NCBI RefSeq assembly: GCF_016545825.1
Contig: NC_052612.1
Span: 40,593,738-40,657,737, forward strand
DNA: 64,000 nucleotides
Direction: 5' to 3'
Source of the DNA: Eucalyptus grandis
Taxonomy: Eukaryota; Streptophyta; Magnoliopsida; Myrtales; Myrtaceae
Below, in pieces: positions 46,476 to 59,590 of the stretch. A model generated the notes under the pieces. That model was not told the DNA's origin. It saw only the letters and a list, made by a program, of their open reading frames with translations, and made no database searches. Made by a program: the position numbers and the translations under genes. Position 1 is the stretch's first letter. Every line of letters begins with the position of its first letter.

Positions 46476-47215
46476 GCAAATTTAGTGTATGACAATCAAT
46501 TCGATCCTAAACCTTTCATTTGAGTTAATTTAGTATTAAACATTTTGATGATTTGCCAATTTAATCCTACACATTTTAACGATTTGCCAATTTATCCATT
46601 CTAGCCAATTTTGGCAAAAAATCATTGTCATGAACACCGTCGGCCATCCTACATAGGGTGGTTAACGTTAACGTAAGCAATTTTTCATTTTTAAACTTTT
46701 TTTATTTTTTTTCCTTTCTTTACATTTTCATTTTCTTATTCTTTTGCTTGTGGTTGGTACTTGGCCATGGACAGTGAATAGTCACAGGTGAGGGTGTTGC
46801 GGCCCTCCCTAGCCACAAGCCTAGACCTGGCCAAGGTAACCCTTGCCTAAGCCTCAAGGATCAAGCCCTCACATGTGGCCGGTCACTGGCCATGGCTGAG
46901 AACCAGTCATGAGCAAAATGAAAAGAAAATAAATGAAGAAAGGAAGAAAAAAAATGAAAATATTCAGAAAATTTATTAAAAAACACAAAAATTGTCAACG
47001 TCATCCCTATATCACCCTATATAAGCAAGCTAGCATTTACGTCCATGATTTCCTATCAAAATTGATTGAAATGACTATATTAATGAATTTTCAAAATATT
47101 TAGGACTAAACTTGCACAATTGAAAATTGGAGATTAAATTAGTGAATTGTCAAAAGATTTTGGACTAAATTGACCGCCATACATTAGGTTTAAAACTTTT
47201 TAAACAATTATCCTA
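46475..47215. mobile_element. Fold-back element (~740 bp)
   Basis: The left arm has 'cctaaacctttcatttgagt', 'gatttgccaattta' and 'gccaattttggcaaaaaatc'. The right arm has the reverse complements: 'tcctatcaaaattgattgaa', 'tgaattgtcaaaagatttt' and 'attaggtttaaaac'. The core is GC-rich ('ggccatggacagtg', 'cctggccaaggtaaccc') between a pyrimidine tract and a purine tract. It resembles the array at the left edge of the window and the block at 7.3-7.9 kb. Confidence 0.65.
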
Positions 47216-50128
47216 ACAAAATCAAAATAACCCATCAATGCTAAGTAGCTTTATATTCTTACGAACTTATATTTTCTACCATCAGATTTGGTGAATAGAA
47301 TATAGGAGCTTAATGTGATAAAGAAAAATGTAGAGAATCCATTACAGTGATGTTATGGTCAGGAATTCATACGATCAAACCTTTCAAATATTATACGTGA
47401 TAGCCAACTAGCTCATGACTGAATTTCAACGGAAGTAATATCGAGGATGGATTTTATAGGTGTGATATGGATTCGACACCTGTACATCCCTATAACTCTG
47501 GAGGCTTGATTGAAACTCTTTGTCAAGTGTGCACGTTAAGATGAATTACGTGGACAGGATTTCCAAGAAGTCACTCAATATCGTCCTGGCAAATCGTGGT
47601 CCATATATACGAAAAAAAACATCAGAACTTGTTCCGGTTCCTTCTTGGCACTCCTCTTTGTAATTTATCCTGGTCATGATATAGAAATGGGAAAAAAAGG
47701 AATGCGTGTTGTCAATGCGTCACCTTTTTAATCATGTTTTTCTTTGGAGGTCTAGAGTCGCTCGGTAGGTAGATGAAGTTAGCGACACTGATTAGGCAAA
47801 GTTTAGAGGAAAACCCTAGGCATTTGCGATGATTATGGCATGAAACTTGCACTTTTAACATAAAGGTAGTGAGATTAGGGTCTTATGATATTAGTCTAAA
47901 AGTGTGTATGAACATTGAGAAGAAAAATTATAAATAAAGATTTCAATTGATGGGACATGCCCAATCACCCAATAACATTTTTTCTTATCTCTTTAAATTG
48001 ACTTGTGGTCTCATGTGTCATGTTAAACATGCTTAACACCAAATGACAAATTAGAAAAGGCACTGTGGATGGAATTGCGATTATTTTAAAATCTTTTTTT
48101 TTTTTTTTTTTTGTTTGGGCGGGGGGGCACTTTACTAATAAGTTAAAATCTTCCGTTAAGGAGGGATTTTTCCCTCGATAGGGCAAACGAGAGAACGTGT
48201 GCGGCTGGCCCAATGAAAGATTGCAACGTTGGAGAAAGCAACGAATTTGGGTCAATTTGTAAAAGTTTCTTCTTTTTGGAGGAAAAAGTAGAAGTCGTCC
48301 AATGTCGTCATGATGGACTTTGGTTGGTCCGTCGTTGTTCTGCCCGAAAGGGACTGATGGCCTTACATGTTATGGCTTTCCACTTATGCAACCTCCCCCC
48401 TTTTTCTTCTTTCCCTATTTATCTCTCTTTGCCTCGACGTATCCTCAGAGCTCTAATTGACTAGCGATGTGATCGTTAAGAGGATTTTGTTAAGAAGTGC
48501 CCCGTGATATTTTTGTCGAGTATATCACAAATTTTCGAAGAAAAAAAAAAAGCAATTGTGTGTACCATGAGTACAATCAGTATCCCAAATTACAATACTT
48601 TTCTAGTCTAATAGAGATATTTTCAAAAATAGTCTATTTACTAAACCACTGTTTCCCGCGTGCATATATCCAAAAAAAAAAATTCTAATCAAAGTTATAG
48701 AACGAAATCTAATCTAATTTTTTTATTTTGTTTGTGTTATATATCAACATGTATCGAGTTTTTAACTTTTTACCACAAGACACACTGGTGTCTTCCGTGT
48801 TAGAAAAGGGAGATGTCATGTGGGTGAAATTTCATAAGCCATCTCTTTAGTCAAATCTGCTCCTTCATTTATAAGTAAATAAGTACAGAGAGGTTATTGG
48901 CTGCGGTAATTCCTCGAAGGCATTATAGCAAAGGTCTCACACTTTCGACGAAATGTTCGGATTAAATGATAACTACCCCACACCACCCACGACTTGAATA
49001 AATGAGGTCGGTGAGTCCATCAGCGGAGCCCTATCTAGATGTTAACAATCGGGAACTATCCCCACATGAGGTATACATCAGCTAAGCTACGCAGCAAGAG
49101 CCATTTGAAAGGTCCACCGATGACGTGAATCGAGCTCATTGCCTTGTGGAAGATAAGCGACTCTTTATCACTACGGCCAACCATCTTGGAGGTCCATTCG
49201 ATTTCACAAAACAAATCGGACATGGAGGTGTTGAGCTAATGGGCCAGTTGATGGAAACCGTTGCCTACAAGCTGAGCCCAAATATTAGCAATGGACTTAC
49301 AAAATCCACAGCCCCCTCCAACAATTAGCTGAGTCCAACGGGCTTTTTAAACAAAATTTCTCATTATGAATAGAAGGGTGTTCTTCAGGCCATCAAAAGC
49401 CTGTACAATCCACACTTTTTCATTCCTCCAAAATTTACACGTCACATTGAAAAAGAAAAACTAGAAATGACAGTGTTTGAGAAGTCAACGTACATAAATC
49501 TGAACTACGACACACAGGATCCTTTTCTTGTTATAACATAGCCACTAGAGCACACCCACAAACTAAAATTCCTGATCGTAGGCCCGGCGGCCCATAAGCC
49601 CGTCACGCCCCTACAGCTTGGAATGACTTTCGGGCAAGTCTAGACGGTGGCATGTATTATAAGGCACGACTAGATTTGGCCCAAGTCAAGCCTACTCAAA
49701 TCCGCATGATTCTAATATGTCTTTTATTGATGGGGCGAGTCTAAGCAACATGTTAGACTCAATCCAATGACCTAGTTGAGTTCCTCCACCGATGACCTCT
49801 CGCATCTATGAAGTCAAATTAAAAGGTTGAATTTTTTCAAAGTTTACAAAGAGAGTAAAGCATTCACAGAATCAAGACGTTGAGAATATCGAATTACGTG
49901 ATTACATAAACCCGATGGTTTCTATGATTAATGCTTACTCGAATGATCGATGGCCAATTGATATACCAAATATTACTTCAAGTCAAAAGTAGATGAACTT
50001 CTAAATGCCTCAAAATCTCAAGAATTTCTGGAAAAGTAACTGTGGAGTCACCATATATGATGAGATAAAAGCTAAATTAATATGGATGGAGAGTGAGTAG
50101 CGGTCCAATGGAGCGAGAAAAAGGTAAA
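47216..50128. other. Intergenic, no gene recognised
   Basis: AT-rich sequence with a poly-T tract and G-run at 48091-48130. No frame carries a recognisable domain. Confidence 0.4.
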
Positions 50129-50159
50129 AGAAGAAGAAGAAGAAGAAGAAGAAGAAGAA

Positions 50160-50191
<32 letters not shown>

Positions 50192-50193
50192 AG
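50129..50193. repeat. (GAA)n microsatellite
   Basis: About 20 GAA units with one GAG. The poly-Arg/Lys open frames across it are artefacts. Confidence 0.9.
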
Positions 50194-50274
50194 CCACAAA
50201 AGTCAAACTACAATAATAACCTTATTGATTTGCATTTCTCTAAATTCATTTATGATCGAATCGCATTTCTCAAT

Positions 50275-51480
50275 ATTCATGGCTGACCACCAGAGTTGAT
50301 TCCCTCCCCATTGCATCAATATTCATGGCTGACCACCAGAGTTGATTCCCTCCCCGTTGCACCAGTAACTTCATCAATATTCATGGCTGACCTCCCAGAT
50401 GATGAAATTGAATCAAACTATTCTAACCCGGAAATTGGTCAGACAAGCAATCCTGCTTAGCATGCATCAAAACAATTCTTCACCATTGATGATATTCCTT
50501 ATCATAAATGGCCAGAAAGGCTTGAAGAATTTCATACTTGGTTGAATACTCAGTCTATCACTAACTATGATATGAATGATGTCCTGTGCAATTTTGTTAC
50601 AAGGTTCATAGGAAGCCTCAAACTCTGGTGGCAATCAATTTCAGAATAAGACCAGATCCATTTTCTAATGTCACCTAATTTCAGCCATGCCATCACTCTC
50701 CTATATCATGTCTTTGTGGGAGAACCCATTGATCTCATAGAGATAAAAAGAAGAGAGTTTTTCGAGAGAAGATGCTGCTCCCTCTAGGAAAAATATCTTG
50801 AGAAGCATTATTGAATAATGCTTTAACTTTTTACCAAGTGAAAGATCCAAATTTGAAGCATGTTTTCTTTACTTCCATCCATAAAGAACTATCCCATATG
50901 GTTGAAAGATCTTTTTTTCGGAAAACAAAGGAGAATACAAGATGTTCCCTTAGGAGAAATACAAAGTAAGAAGTTCATTTATGTCTCGAAGAATTGTGCT
51001 TAAAGCGCCAGATGGTCAGATTTACATCACAGGCGACAAAGCGCCTTGAATCACTTGTTCTTGCCAGAAGTTAAAAATCAAATGTTCCAACTTGTGGCAA
51101 GTATTCCCGAAAGAAAAAAACACTACAAGAAGTTTTGGATAAAGAAATCCAAACATGGCTCCAAGCATTTCCGGAAAAAGAATAAATGGCGATACCTATG
51201 CAAAAGAAAGGATCTCACAAGCCACAAAAAATCAAACTGTTACTACATTTGCAATTAGAAATGACATTTTGCCAAAATCGCCCTCAAGCGAGAAAATGTC
51301 AGAATCATCTAATTCATCACATTAAGAATGAAATAGGTATTTCTCTTGAAAACGATGATATTGAATCATTATTCTCTACTGATGAAGAGCTATCTGAACA
51401 AACTCTGACTTCCAGTGAGACTGAGTCAGACTCAGAGTCTGAAAATAGCAATCGACGGCGACAGCAGCGACCGGTAGCAA
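50275..51480 (+). pseudogene. Degenerate gag / coat-protein-like fragment
   Basis: It begins with two copies of a ~44-bp phrase ('ttcatggctgaccaccagag') and then a third start. Readable pieces in broken frames follow: an acidic start (DLPDDEIESNYSNPEI), a segment with TIDDIPYHKWPERLEEF and FIGSLKLWWQSISE, a Lys-rich stretch near 51100-51200, and an acidic Ser/Glu-rich tail near 51360-51460 (TETESDSESENSN type). The order (acidic, helical W-rich, basic, acidic) is that of plant retroelement gag or of coat proteins of endogenous pararetroviruses (Caulimoviridae). I cannot choose between them. Stops and frame changes show it is inactive. No polymerase is present. Confidence 0.45.
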
Positions 51481-52414
51481 TGGCCGACGGCTAGGAGTGG
51501 TGATAATGGATGGTGAACGTGGTTGATGATGACATATGAGCAACTGACTAATAGATAAGACAAATATTGATAATAGCTTTTATTTCTTATTTTTATTTAA
51601 GAAATAGAAAAGTAAAACACTTCTAATTTATGTTTTAAATTTATTAGAAAAATGAAACAATTTTGCAAAACGGATTTCTATTCAAAAATAAGTAGAATAA
51701 AAATAGTTTTGGAAAATAAATAGAATGAGTTCGACACGCCCCCTTGACCTCTCTCGCGAGCCGCGATCTCATCTCGCGCATTAACGCTCGAGCTCAGGCT
51801 CTCGTTTTGCCTCCATTTTCTTTGTGAGTTCGCCTCCTTCGATTTCGCCGTGCTGATCCTGCTCTTGTTCTTAGGTCTCGGTTGCGAGACCGTTCGTTTC
51901 GTTCTTATTCGTGCAAATTCGCTTCCTCGTGCCCGTGATCCTCTGTCGATTGCTGTTGTGTTGTCTGCAATTTTTATTTTCTTCTTGGTTTTGTTCGGTG
52001 GCCGGTGGGAGCATTCGCTTCCCCTTTCGTGCTTGCCTTGAGAGCGTAGGGTGTGGTGCCGAACCAGGTGGGCCGGTTCCCGGTTCCACAGCCCCCTGAA
52101 GATGTTGTTATCTCTTCAGTATCTAGATGTGATCTCGGAGTGGCGACGATAGGATTCTGCATAGTTGTAGAAGTTCCTGCTGCGCATCAATCCGCTCTTT
52201 GTCGTCTTCGCATCGGTAATGTTGCTGCTTTGTAAAATCGACGGTGTGGCTTTAGGCTCTGTGAATGTGCTGCTCCGTGAACTTATGAGGAGTTGCCTGC
52301 CCGGTGTTTGATCAAAGTTCTTAGAAGGAACCGGTCGATGAAGTTCCGGCCCGTCGATGAGTTAACCTGGCCGTTGCACTGATATCTTGAAAATCTACTG
52401 TGCAGCCATTAAAA
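51481..52414. other. Non-coding region with CpG-richer, promoter-like patch
   Basis: 51735-52330 is richer in CG ('ctctctcgcgagccgcgatc') than its surroundings and contains pyrimidine-rich leader-like text. It may hold the transcription start of the 65K gene, whose ATG is 2.6 kb away. No frame is convincing. Confidence 0.3.
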
Positions 52415-54359
52415 GTGCGTTTGGTAACCCTCCGGGAACACTTGTTCCTGTTTTTTTTTTTTTTCTTTCGGGAGCAGAAATGGAACAAAAATATATTTTG
52501 GTAATTTTTTTGTTTTCGAGAACAAATGTGCTCCCGAGAACAGATTTGAAACAAAAAAAATTTGCTTCAACTAGTCTTGAGAAACGGTAGGCCTCTCTCT
52601 CCTTGGCAATTCTTGCTCTCTCTCTTTGGCGATTCTCGCTTTGTTTTTCATTGCTCCCCTTTGCCTTTTTTATTTGGGGTTTGATTTGTCGCTTGATTGA
52701 GCGAGAGAGTTAGTCGTAGATCGTTTGCGTTTTGCCGTTCGTTCGATTTCTTTCTGTTGTAGCTCGTCTCGTGTCGTTTTTGGAGGTGCTCTCACTCTCG
52801 CCATCGACGTACGGACCGCTCGTGCTCTCGCTTCCCGTTCTTCTTAACAACAAATCTGCAATTTGGGGTTCCCTGCAATTCTTCTTTCCTCGTGGGTTTC
52901 TCCCCCTTTGCGGAATCGAAGTAGTGGGTAAAAGGAAAAATGAGATTTTGGGGTCGATGGTTCGTGTGTTTCACAAGTGTGGTAGAAGCGGTTGCTTGAG
53001 AAGATTACCAGTGTCACAAAGCGGTGGGTTCTCAAATAGTGCCGTCAAATCCTCGAACATTCTTGAACTCGCTCGAAATGCTCCCCTTACCTCATCTACG
53101 CATATATACCTGTCTGTCCCCAGCAGAGTTTTGGCCGGGCTTTTTCTCGAATATACGTATTCCGCCATCCATTCTTGAATTTTCATGCCTTTCTATTCTC
53201 TTGTACGAGGTTCTTTGAATTGAAAGATTTAGAAGCAACGTATCTTTGTTCACAGTTCTCTGGGTTCTAGCAATTTCATGATAAGCTCTTCACGTTTTGA
53301 TTGTTTTAAATTTGCTTTGAGATTTATTATGTGATGAGTAAAAGTTGGGTTTTTTTTTTTTGGTGTTTTGCTTCTTTTTGTTGGGTGGTTGTGTTTCAGA
53401 AGCGCACCTGAAGTTCGGATTTTGGAGTCGAAAGACCAGGAGATAAAGTAGCATTTTTTGACTCAAAGCAGGTATGATCATGAAAACTTTCGCCCGCAAT
53501 CAGACATGCAAAGTTTTAATTTTTGGAACTGTGTTGGTGGCTTTTGTGGAAATGAGCATGTATATGCGTGGAGGGGCCTCTTTTTACAACCTTTTTTTGA
53601 TTTCTGTCTGTTTCGCTCGCTCGAGGAGGTCGGTGGTTTCGAAATGATGGATGCGCTGAAAATGCATGACGAATGTGGGAGGGGAGAAGCAGATGGTTAT
53701 GAGAGGGGTAGAGCTTGCGGGGTGTTGTGGTTCATCTGAGTTATAGATTACTCTGGTACTGCATTGAGTGAGGTTTTACTATCGTGTTATTGTCCATAAG
53801 TCGGTTACAGTGTGATTTCTTTTGATTGAATAATGACAATGAGGACTTATTTGAAGTATAGAAAAGAGAATAATAAGAATATTTCTATACAGTTTTTCCT
53901 TGTTAAGGCTCCATGTGCATTTAGCCTAATCTCTGCCGATTGGCTTTAGTTCAAAACACTGCAGGAATTATCAATGGCGATAGTTATCTAGCATATTAGG
54001 CCTTATTCGAGTTTATGATTCCAATTAGGCAATGACGGCATTTTTTTTTTAAATTTAAAAAACACGAGTTTATGATTTCAATTCCACCTTCCCTTTTCAA
54101 GAACTTTATATAATCAACTATAATTGACATTTTATAAATTAAATGAAAAATTTGGGAATAAAATTTTTTGGGAACAGAAATTTTATTCTCGTATCAAATG
54201 CGTTTTTGTTCTTTTTTTTGTTCCGAGAATAGAAATTTTATGCAGTTAGTAGTTACCAAACGCGTTTTTTGCCCAGAAACTGTTCCCGGGAACAAAAATA
54301 GAAAAAGTTGTTTCTGAACATAAATTGTTCTCGGGAACAAAAACGTTACCAAACGCACC
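52415..54359. repeat. Inverted pair of MITE-type arms bracketing 1.6 kb
   Basis: The left arm 52415-~52589 starts GTGCGTTTGGTAAC and contains 'cgggaac', 'gttcc' and 'gaacaaa' repeats. The right arm ~54150-54359 ends GTTACCAAACGCACC with the same motifs in reverse. The arms match the ends of the element at 60160-60846. They could be the two ends of one long element or two partial copies. The enclosed 52590-54150 holds a pyrimidine-rich, leader-like stretch and the candidate 5' exon of the next gene. Confidence 0.5.
53400..53471 (+). other. Candidate untranslated exon of the 65K gene
   Basis: It is bounded by 'gtgtttcag' and 'aagcag/gtatga', both good splice signals, and carries no ATG frame. 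The next acceptor, 'cttgtactag', is 11 bases before the coding ATG at 54926. An intron in the 5' leader of this gene is therefore likely. Confidence 0.35.
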
Positions 54360-54925
54360 CTAACTAAAATATGTCCATGGTCATCTAATTGGCAGTCTTG
54401 GCCTTGGGGGATAATCCACTTGATGTCCATTTTGATGCTTTCGATATGATTAATGGTTTACCCTATTTACCAAGAATAGGTTCTGGTTTGGCCTCAAAAG
54501 CGTCGTTCTGTTTATAGGAAAAATTAGCAGGCAGTCCCCTTGTTGGGTGTTTGGATCAAAAAGTCCATTGTTAGGATACGATAACCACATACTTTACGCA
54601 ATTTTCTCAAGAGACTTCTGCAAATTCCCTGGGCATTAGTAATGTTTAGGATTGGGACATTTTTTTCAAAATAAATTTGACTGATCAATTTTATTGGTGT
54701 TGCTGTCAGCATACTATGTGGCATCTTATGAAATGTTCAAAATGTACCTCATTATAGGTTGTAAGTAAAAACTTAGCTTATGTAGCTGAGAAAGTGATTC
54801 TTGCTAGTTAATGGACAGAAAACAGAATGGTCTTTGTCATCATCTCCTTACAATGATTTGACAATTACCTTATGCAGTTACAATAAGTCAGTTTTCTGCT
54901 ACTTCTTGTACTAGGGAAGCAAAAC

Positions 54926-57900
54926 ATGGATGGCATTCCTTCTTCTCAGGCATCCTTCAATGTTTTTTCTTATCCCCATAATCTTCGACATGGGCAAGGA
55001 TTACCATCAAATTCATTGCCAGTCGACTCACCTGTTACGCTTTTGATTCGTCACCTTCCTGAAGCCATTCCCCAAGAGACGCTCTCTAGACTTCTCTCAC
55101 ATTACGGTGCTTCTACTGTTCGTCCCTGCACTTCAGAGAGGTAACTGCTCCCAATATCTTAATGTTAAAAGTAGCCTCGCTCAGTTGAGTAATATATTAA
55201 GTATGCATGCCTGAGGTCGGGGGTTCAATACCTTTGGTGCTGGCTTTTTATAGCTAAAGACTGGTCAGAGATTCAGTCAAACTGCTGACTGTTTCTTCAG
55301 GTTTACTGGTTGAACTGAGTCAACATCAGGCTTGACCGATTCTTGACCTCTGCAATTCTTAAGTAAAAACAGGACTGGACATGCGGTCCTGGTCCAGGTT
55401 TAAAGTAGTAGTTTCATTAGTGCTTTGGGGTTGTTATAGTCCATCAGCAACATTTAAGTTTTGTTCTTTTTTTGACCAGATTGAAGAATTGTGCATTTGT
55501 GGATTTCAAAAGTGAAGCTCTTGCTTATCAAGCACAGTGCCAGTTGAATGGGTAACTACATTTTCTTCCATGTTCTATTTCTATGTTCTGTTTCAGAACA
55601 TTTCGCCTGTCATAGTAGTTTGTATGAACTGTTGAAATGGATATATTGTTTTTCAATGGCTAGGCTAAGGTTTCTTGGTAGAGTTTTGAAAGTGGAAAGA
55701 GCCAGTAATGAAACCAAAGATAACAAGATTCAAGGGAAAGGCACCCCATCTGCAAATGACATAATTCCGCCTTCCACTGTGACAAAGGAGGCTGGACTGC
55801 CTGGGGATCGTAATGAAAATCCAAATTGTGGTTTTGCTACTGCTAGTGAGCCCATTGCTCCAAAACTTGGTGTAGACTACCCCTTCCCTCCTCATCTTGA
55901 GTAAGTTTCATCCAGCCTTCTTCACTTAGCCTTTACTTAAGCTCTTTTTTTGGGTGTGAGCGCCTATATGGTAGATTGATTAAAAATATGTCCCTCAACT
56001 GATTGTAGTTTGCACGTGACCCAATGATGAGATACCCGATATTAAAATGCCAAGAGAACCGAGAACTGAAAGATTTGACATATTTGACCTATTGCAACAA
56101 TATAATCTTCTAATTTGTATGGGATATTGGATAGAAGCTGTAAATTGTAGTCTCTCAATTTTTAGGATTTAATTATCATAGGTATCTACGATCGTAGTGC
56201 GTAACCATATTAAGGAAGAGAAGGCACGGATTTTGGCGTATATGAAAAGACTTCAGGTTTCATGGATAAACTGTATCTCATCTAATGATCTCTCTCTCTC
56301 TCTCTCTCTCTCTGATATGTGCACTCATGTGTGGTGTAAGACCTCATTTGTATGCCATCTATCTTTTGTATACACCATGATTCGCGGTGGCAAACTGAAC
56401 ATTTTGTTCTATTCTTTAAATTGAGAATATCCATAGTTAGAAGTTACGACCTTTCAATGGAACACAAATTATAGTGTGGTGTAGCTCCTTTGGGAAAGTT
56501 GTAAAATCTCTTGGGTAGCTATGGGTCAGCCAGATGTCATGGTTATCGTTGTAGTAAAGCTTCCTTACTTGGTGATTGCTGTTTACATGGATATAAATTA
56601 ATCAGTTGGAAGCTGTTATTTGGATTTCTTTTTTAAAGTTCTACCCACAACCATAGACACAAAGACATCATAAAGATTCACTTAGCAGCTTTTTGTGTTT
56701 GTAGTGCCTACCAAAGAATTATTTCTGATGGGTCTTTTATTTTCCCCCCTCCTCTTTCACTCAAGTGAATGTGCAAATGGAGGCAATTTACATTATACAT
56801 TTTCTTAGTCTCTGTCACGTTTTCATTGATGGATGATGACAAATGGAAGGACCTCATCCAGCTTTTCATTAGTTTAGCATCTTTTTTATTGTTTTTGTTG
56901 CTGCCTGCACATCATGTACCCTTTGGCTACATGATTTTTGTCAATAATCTGTACCCTTACAAGTCAAATTGGATGCACCCTTTCCATGCTATGATTATGA
57001 TTGCTTGATTTTGTTACTTTAGTGATAGCTGAAATGTTCACTATCTTATGTCTGGGTGATAACATTCAATGAGTTGGACCATCTTTTCATATAGTTAGAA
57101 GCTTTCTATGTTGAGTTCTAGAATTCATTTCTGTAGTGATTATTGTTTTTTCTTTGACACAGTTCTGCCATATTAGTCAATTGATTGGATTTTGGTGGTT
57201 TATTTCTAGCCAATAACTTGCTTCCATTACAGGTATGCCTACCCCCCTCCTGATGGAAATATCCTCACCAATATTGTGAATGCTCTTATTGCCGTACCTC
57301 GATTTTATACACAGGTGGGTGTTGTGTATCTTTATAGATGTGGCAATGATGTGTGCATAGGAGATGTTGAATAATTTCTTGCATTCCATTTTTAGGTGTT
57401 GCACTTAATGAACAAAATGAACATTCCAGCGCCATTTCGTATGGCATTACCCACTCCACCCTTACCACCATCAGCAGCTGTACCACCTCCACCTCCTCCA
57501 CCTCCTATAACTGCAAAGCCCTTGGTGGCAGACCTATCCAGTGAAGAGTCCGAGTTTGAGTCCTCAGAAGAGGTAATCTCTTCCTTCCCAATAGTTTAAT
57601 TCTTTGAGACACATCAAGCTATCTGTATCTGTACTTGTGTAACGGATAATTATCCAAACAGAATATTTAAGGCACTGTATTTCTTTTATTACTTCAGCTT
57701 TTTGTTCTATTATTGCAGTTGTGGAATAAAGTTGTAGCTTTTTGGTGCCAATGTGTGATGTTGTGTTCCTTTTCAACTGCATCATAGCATGCTTTTGAAA
57801 AGAGAGATTTTTTTCCCAGTTTTCAGTTTCAAATTATAAAGAACATATCTCTGTTTTTTAGGAGGTTGATGACAAAGCCCAATCTCTTGGATTTTCAAGA

Positions 57901-59590
57901 GTAAAATCTAGTAAGAAGCGTGCCAGAAGAGAAGCTATTGTAGGTCCTGCAATAGATAAAGATGTGGCTCATGAGTCCGTGGGTCTGAAACCTGCCACCT
58001 TGGTCCCAAAAGAAATCCCATTGATTAAGAAGAAGAACCCTGTCTTGCAGGTAGTATTTAGAAGCAATCAATTGCCAGTTGAACATTGTTTTGATCTGTT
58101 TCTAAGCTTTTCATTTTGAATCATCTTAGATAAAAATTATTCCAAAACCAAAAGTTTCAGCAGTTGATGAACACAAAGATGACAGCACGGCAAATGATAT
58201 AGAAGAGCCAGATCAAGAGAAGTTGGAGAAGAAACAATTTGCAACTCCAGAAGAACTGGAGAGGGGAAGGTTGCCTCCTGAAGAAATACTCTCTCTTCCA
58301 ATGTTTAAGGTATACTGCATGCTAAATTGCAAGCCTATAAGTCAATTGACTCTCTGAGATGAACAGATGACAATACGCTAAGTCACGCTCAATTAAAAAT
58401 TATTAGTACTGGCCACCGTTTGTCGATTTGGACTTTTTATTGCCATTAAGCATAAAAATTGAAATTCTCTTCTCTAATGTTGCAGAACTATACTCCTGGA
58501 AATCCTGCACCAGTCTTGTACATAAAGAATTTGGCCAAAGATGTTATTGTGGATGACTTTCACTTTATATTTGGTAAGTATTGTGAGGGTGGATGCTCTC
58601 AATATTTATGTTTTGGTCAGGATTGATTGGTGAGAAGAGTAATTTCTAAGATATCACTTGAGGTATTTTGTTGTTTCATATGAGAGGAGTAGAAGTCGAG
58701 TCTTAAATCATGGATTTCGTAGTCAATTACCCTTTGTTCTTGGATGAGCCTGTGTTACTCATAAGTGAATGGTTTTGTGAAGAATGTCACTGGTTCTTAT
58801 TTCTTGCTTGAAATTTGATGAAGGTTCTTTGTTTGGAAGTGCGGATGATGCTAAATCCACTCTGAATGTAAAGCTAATGCAGGTATATAACGGATTAATG
58901 CCTTTTCCTTTAACATATTCTATTCTGTTGTGTTTTTAATTAAATAGAGTGTATGGATTGACAGTACATTAATTGTTGAAGTGCATTGTCATGGTTGGAG
59001 CCTCTCTAGGGTCTGATATTAATGGTCAAGTTCTTTCTTCTTAGAAACCAAGCAGTTATCCAGTATACCTTTCAATTATTTTGGCCAGTGAACCATTCAA
59101 ACTTGGAGTACTTCAATATTTCCTGCTTACAGTAATCAATGTAGTGCCAGCTTGCTTGGTCTTGCTGGAATAACCAACTAAAGAAAATTAGGAAATATCA
59201 TTCTATCCCTGATAGTTCTGTTTTCTAATGGTTTAAGACATGAATCAAGCTGCATCGAACCTGCGTGAAGGGTGTTTCAATAGACTAGCATTTTTATAGA
59301 ATTTATATGGCTCATGATTACTATCATTATTGAACTTAACAAATTTTAGGAAGGAAGAATGAGGGGCCAAGCTTTTGTGACCTTTCCATCCATCGAATTG
59401 CACAACGTGCTTTGGTATGTATTACTGTGGATTTTAAATTTTTAGCTCCAGCTGATTCTGCAACAATTTTCGAAATTCTGAAGCAATGATGGTTTCTTCA
59501 TTGCAGAATGTAGTGAATGGATATGTATTCAAAGGCAAGCCGATGATTATCCAGTTTGGCCGAAACCCTTCTGCATCTAAAACTAATTAG
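54926..59590 (+). CDS. SNRNP65: U11/U12 small nuclear ribonucleoprotein 65 kDa protein (minor spliceosome)
   Basis: This is the plant counterpart of human RNPC3/65K, which joins U11 and U12 particles by binding U12 snRNA. My coding exons are 54926-55140, 55480-55551, 55664-55900, 57233-57314, 57396-57572, 57862-58050, 58130-58309, 58486-58573, 58824-58882, 59350-59414 and 59507-59590, about 482 residues. The N-terminal RRM has VTLLIRHLPEAIPQETLSRL, NCAFVDFKSEALAYQAQCQL and LRFLGRVLKVERA. It is followed by a middle part with YAYPPPDGNILTNIVNALIA, a proline run, and an acidic/basic linker. The C-terminal RRM has NPAPVLYIKNLAKDVIVDDF, RMRGQAFVTFPS and VVNGYVFKGKPMIIQFGRNP. In the tenth exon a base seems missing: 'gaattgcacaacgtgctttg' gives HNVL, then a stop across the junction, whereas one more G after 'gaattg' gives the expected ELAQRAL and leads into NVVNGY in frame. 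So this is either a real truncation of the last ~30 residues or a sequence error. Confidence 0.88.
56289..56313. repeat. (CT)n microsatellite in intron
   Basis: A CT run within the third coding intron of the 65K gene. Confidence 0.85.

Noticed and set aside
50093..50299. Poly-arginine frame
   Set aside because: It is a translated GAA microsatellite.
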